This document shows, in pieces, positions 61,978 through 64,000 of a DNA stretch of 64,000 nucleotides. Location: positions 2,852,001 to 2,916,000 of the forward strand of contig NZ_JASVWB010000002.1 of assembly GCF_030287445.1 (NCBI RefSeq), written 5' to 3'. A model generated the notes under the pieces. That model saw only the letters and a program-made list of their open reading frames with translations. It had not been told where the DNA came from and ran no database searches. The DNA is from Streptomyces sp. ALI-76-A (GTDB taxonomy: Bacteria > Actinomycetota > Actinomycetes > Streptomycetales > Streptomycetaceae). Positions within the stretch are counted from its first letter, which is position 1; each line of letters opens with the position of its first letter. Made by a program: the position numbers and the translations under genes.

Positions 61978-63045
61978 CTACGACGATGTGTCCGCGTTCA
62001 CATTCATCCGCGCCGCCACCGGGAGGTGGTCGCTCGGGGTCCTCGGCAGCGTCCACGAGCTCTCCGGCTCGATCCCCTTGACCATGATCTGGTCGATCCG
62101 CGCCATCGGGAACGACGCGGGCCAGCTGAACCCGAAGCCGCTGCCCACCGCGCCCTGGGTGGAGCGCATCTGGGAGGTGACGCCGTTGAGCGCGCGGTCG
62201 TTCATGGTGCCGTTCAGGTCGCCGAGCAGCACCACCCGGGTGAGCCTCTCGTCGGCGATGGCCTCGCCCAGCGCGTCCGCGCTCTTGTCGCGCTGGCGGG
62301 CCGTGAACCCGGCCTCCAGCTTCACCCGGACCGACGGCAGGTGGGCGACGTACACCGCGACCTGGCCGGCCGGGGTGGTGACGGTGGCGCGCATGGCGCG
62401 GGTCCAGCCGAGCTTGATGTCGACGGCCCTGACACCGGTCACCGGGTACTTGCTCCACAGCCCGACCGTGCCCTCGACCGCGTGGTACCGGTAGGTCGAC
62501 GCGAGCGCCTTCTCGTACACCGGGACGGCCGACGTGGTCAGTTCCTCCAGGGCCAGCACGTCCGCGCCGGACGCGGCCACGTCGCGGGCGGTGCCGGACG
62601 GATCGGGGTTGTCCGCGTTGACGTTGTGCGTGGCCACCGTGAGGTCGCCGCCGCTGCCCGCCTTGTCACCGAGCAGCCCCCCGAAGAGGTTCAGCCAGAC
62701 GATCGCGGGGAGCAGCACCGCGATCAGCGCGGTCGCGGACCTGCGCACCAGCGCGAGCACCAGCAGGACCGGGACGCACGCGCCCAGCCAGGGCAGGAAG
62801 GTCTCGATGAGGCTGCCGAGGTTGCCGACGACGTTCGGGATCTGCGCGTGCGACACCATGACCAGGGCGGTCATCACCGCCAGGGCGGCGAGCACCGTGC
62901 CGCGGCGCCAGACGCGCCGGTCACCGCGCCAGCCGGCGAACAGACGCTTCCCCAGCCGGTTCATCAGGCGCCGGATCCGGGTTCTCGAGTGCTCGGGACC
63001 CGAGCCTCCGTTGTCCGTCTCCGTCATGTACGCCTGCTGCGCCAT
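61978..63045 (-). CDS. Membrane endonuclease/exonuclease/phosphatase-family protein
   Basis: A 355-aa protein with three hydrophobic segments at about 50-130 and a C-terminal EEP domain: LTVATHNVNADNPDPS, ADVLALEELT, LLGDLNGTMND and TPSDHLPVAARM provide the metal and phosphate-binding residues. The EEP domain should lie outside the membrane. Could act on lipids, nucleic acids or phosphodiesters. GAGG about 7 nt before the ATG at 63045. Confidence 0.9.
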   Translation of the reverse strand: MAQQAYMTETDNGGSGPEHSRTRIRRLMNRLGKRLFAGWRGDRRVWRRGTVLAALAVMTALVMVSHAQIPNVVGNLGSLIETFLPWLGACVPVLLVLALVRRSATALIAVLLPAIVWLNLFGGLLGDKAGSGGDLTVATHNVNADNPDPSGTARDVAASGADVLALEELTTSAVPVYEKALASTYRYHAVEGTVGLWSKYPVTGVRAVDIKLGWTRAMRATVTTPAGQVAVYVAHLPSVRVKLEAGFTARQRDKSADALGEAIADERLTRVVLLGDLNGTMNDRALNGVTSQMRSTQGAVGSGFGFSWPASFPMARIDQIMVKGIEPESSWTLPRTPSDHLPVAARMNVNADTSS

Positions 63046-63229
63046 ACCGTCGCCTCACTACCCGCCGTGCACACCGTTCGTCCCCCGCGTCCTAAGACCC
63101 TAGGGGATGAACGGCCCCTTCCTGTCCGTCTCCAGGACGGCCGTACGGGCACGATGACGTACAAGTCGGCGGCGCCAGTTCCGCTGCCCCGCGGGAAAGC
63201 GCCCTCTGTGACGAACCGCGCACAAAGGC

Positions 63230-63907
63230 CTAGGCGGGAGTCGAACTGACGGGCGGTGAACTGACGGGTGGTGAACTGACGGGTGGTGAACTGACGGGCC
63301 GTAGTCCTTGCAGGACCGTGTCGACCAGCAGCTCCGACAGGCCCTCGGGAAGGTCGGCGTCCGGACGCATGACGGTGCGCACCAGCATGGGACCGACGAC
63401 CATGTCGTTCATCAGCTCGACGTCGATGTCGTCGCGCAGTTCTCCGTTCTCCTGCCCGCGGCGCAGCACGCCCATCTGTATCCGGCGGCGGGGCTCCACG
63501 ACGGTCGCGTGGTACGCGTGCCAGATCTTCGGGCTGCTCTTCATCTGGGCGTGGACGTTGTGCAGGAGGGCGGAGGAACGGGTCATCAGCCCGCGCTGGC
63601 GCAGCTGTTCCATCAGGGCCACGAGATCGTCGCGCAGGGAGGTGCCGGGCAGTTCGGGGTCCGGCGGCTCGGCCGTGCGCACGACGTCGACGAAGAGTTC
63701 CTCCTTGCCGTTCCAGCGGCGGTAGATGGTCGCCTTGCCGACGCCCGCGGTCCGGGCGATGCGCTCGATGGAGAGGTCGGCGAGCGGCACGCCCTCCTCC
63801 AGCAGCTTCATCACCCCCTCGACGACGGCACGTTCCACCGCCTCGTTGCGGGGACGGCCCCGGGTGGGGCCGCCCTCCCCGGGGCGGCTGTCGGCGGGGC
63901 TGCTCAC
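63230..63907 (-). CDS. TetR-family regulator with PVSSP-repeat C-terminus
   Basis: A 225-aa regulator: GRPRNEAVERAVVEGVMKLL, then LSIERIARTAGVGKATIYRR and WNGKEELFVDVV form the helix-turn-helix; the C-terminal TetR_C-like domain (TSLRDDLVALMEQLRQRGLM) follows. The last 20 residues repeat PVSSP four times, encoded by a 15-bp tandem repeat, and look like a recent expansion. Divergent neighbour lies beyond the window edge. Confidence 0.9.
   Translation of the reverse strand: MSSPADSRPGEGGPTRGRPRNEAVERAVVEGVMKLLEEGVPLADLSIERIARTAGVGKATIYRRWNGKEELFVDVVRTAEPPDPELPGTSLRDDLVALMEQLRQRGLMTRSSALLHNVHAQMKSSPKIWHAYHATVVEPRRRIQMGVLRRGQENGELRDDIDVELMNDMVVGPMLVRTVMRPDADLPEGLSELLVDTVLQGLRPVSSPPVSSPPVSSPPVSSTPA
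63243..63302. repeat. 15-bp tandem repeat in the TetR 3' end
   Basis: Four units of GAACTGACGGGYSGT in frame, coding the repeated PVSSP tail. Confidence 0.85.
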
Positions 63908-64000
63908 GTGGCTGGGTCCCTTCTGTGGCCTGGGGGTGATTCTCCTGGGTGCGCGGGGCGCGGCGTACGCGGGGGCTCGGCGTACGCGGGGCGCGGGGCG

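Overview
The window is high-GC chromosomal DNA of a Streptomyces. Evidence: strongly GC-biased third codon positions, GTG/TTG starts, GTGA-type start/stop overlaps, and a gene set (glnII, malEFG-malR-aglA, glnE, a glnA2-type glutamine synthetase, DUF1996/DUF2252/DUF6891 proteins) with the layout of the S. coelicolor glnII-glnE region. No tRNA, rRNA or CRISPR array was found. All calls come from reading the sequence; no database search was run.

Layout. 1-19.3 kb: a DUF2252 protein cut by the left edge, an AlkZ-like winged-helix protein, an ArsC-like thioredoxin-fold protein, two related secreted proteins (one with DUF1996), glnII behind a four-half-site GlnR box, a DUF6891 protein, a conserved-looking 40-codon ORF before a receiver-less winged-helix regulator, an SDR, a NarL-type two-component pair, a lipoprotein, a sigma-like/membrane fusion, a TetR regulator, a tautomerase and a REC-GAF-SpoIIE phosphatase. 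19.3-33 kb: the maltose/starch regulon (an 1800-aa secreted amylopullulanase, a secreted alpha-amylase, alpha-glucosidase aglA, malEFG and divergent malR), with TGCAAG/CTTGC-type MalR-like operators before malE, the amylase and the pullulanase. 33-38.9 kb: PAP2 protein, glnE, a PPOX-like protein, a VOC protein and a 53-aa zinc-binding protein. 54.9-64 kb: glnA2, DUF3105 and DUF305 genes, glutamine-dependent NAD+ synthetase, an MFS exporter, an EEP-family membrane protein and a TetR regulator.

Between these lies a 16-kb actinomycete integrative and conjugative element (AICE) inserted into the 3' end of glnA2. It is bounded by an 87-bp direct repeat with one synonymous mismatch, so glnA2 stays intact with an element-supplied C-terminus. 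From left to right the element holds attL; a low-GC HEPN/zinc-ribbon gene; an XRE regulator plus flavoprotein cassette bracketed by two nearly identical hairpins; a KorA-like GntR repressor with two palindromic operators; a chain of overlapping small and membrane transfer genes; a TraB/FtsK translocase; an SpdB-like gene; an orphan cytosine-C5 methyltransferase; Prim-Pol and ATPase replication genes; xis; int; attR. Two arrays of octamers are candidate DNA-transfer (clt) and replication-origin sites. The element brings its own copy of the glnA2 terminator.

Two 98% identical 169-bp palindromic repeats lie 43 kb apart in opposite orientation, each supplying the TAG stop codon of the neighbouring gene.
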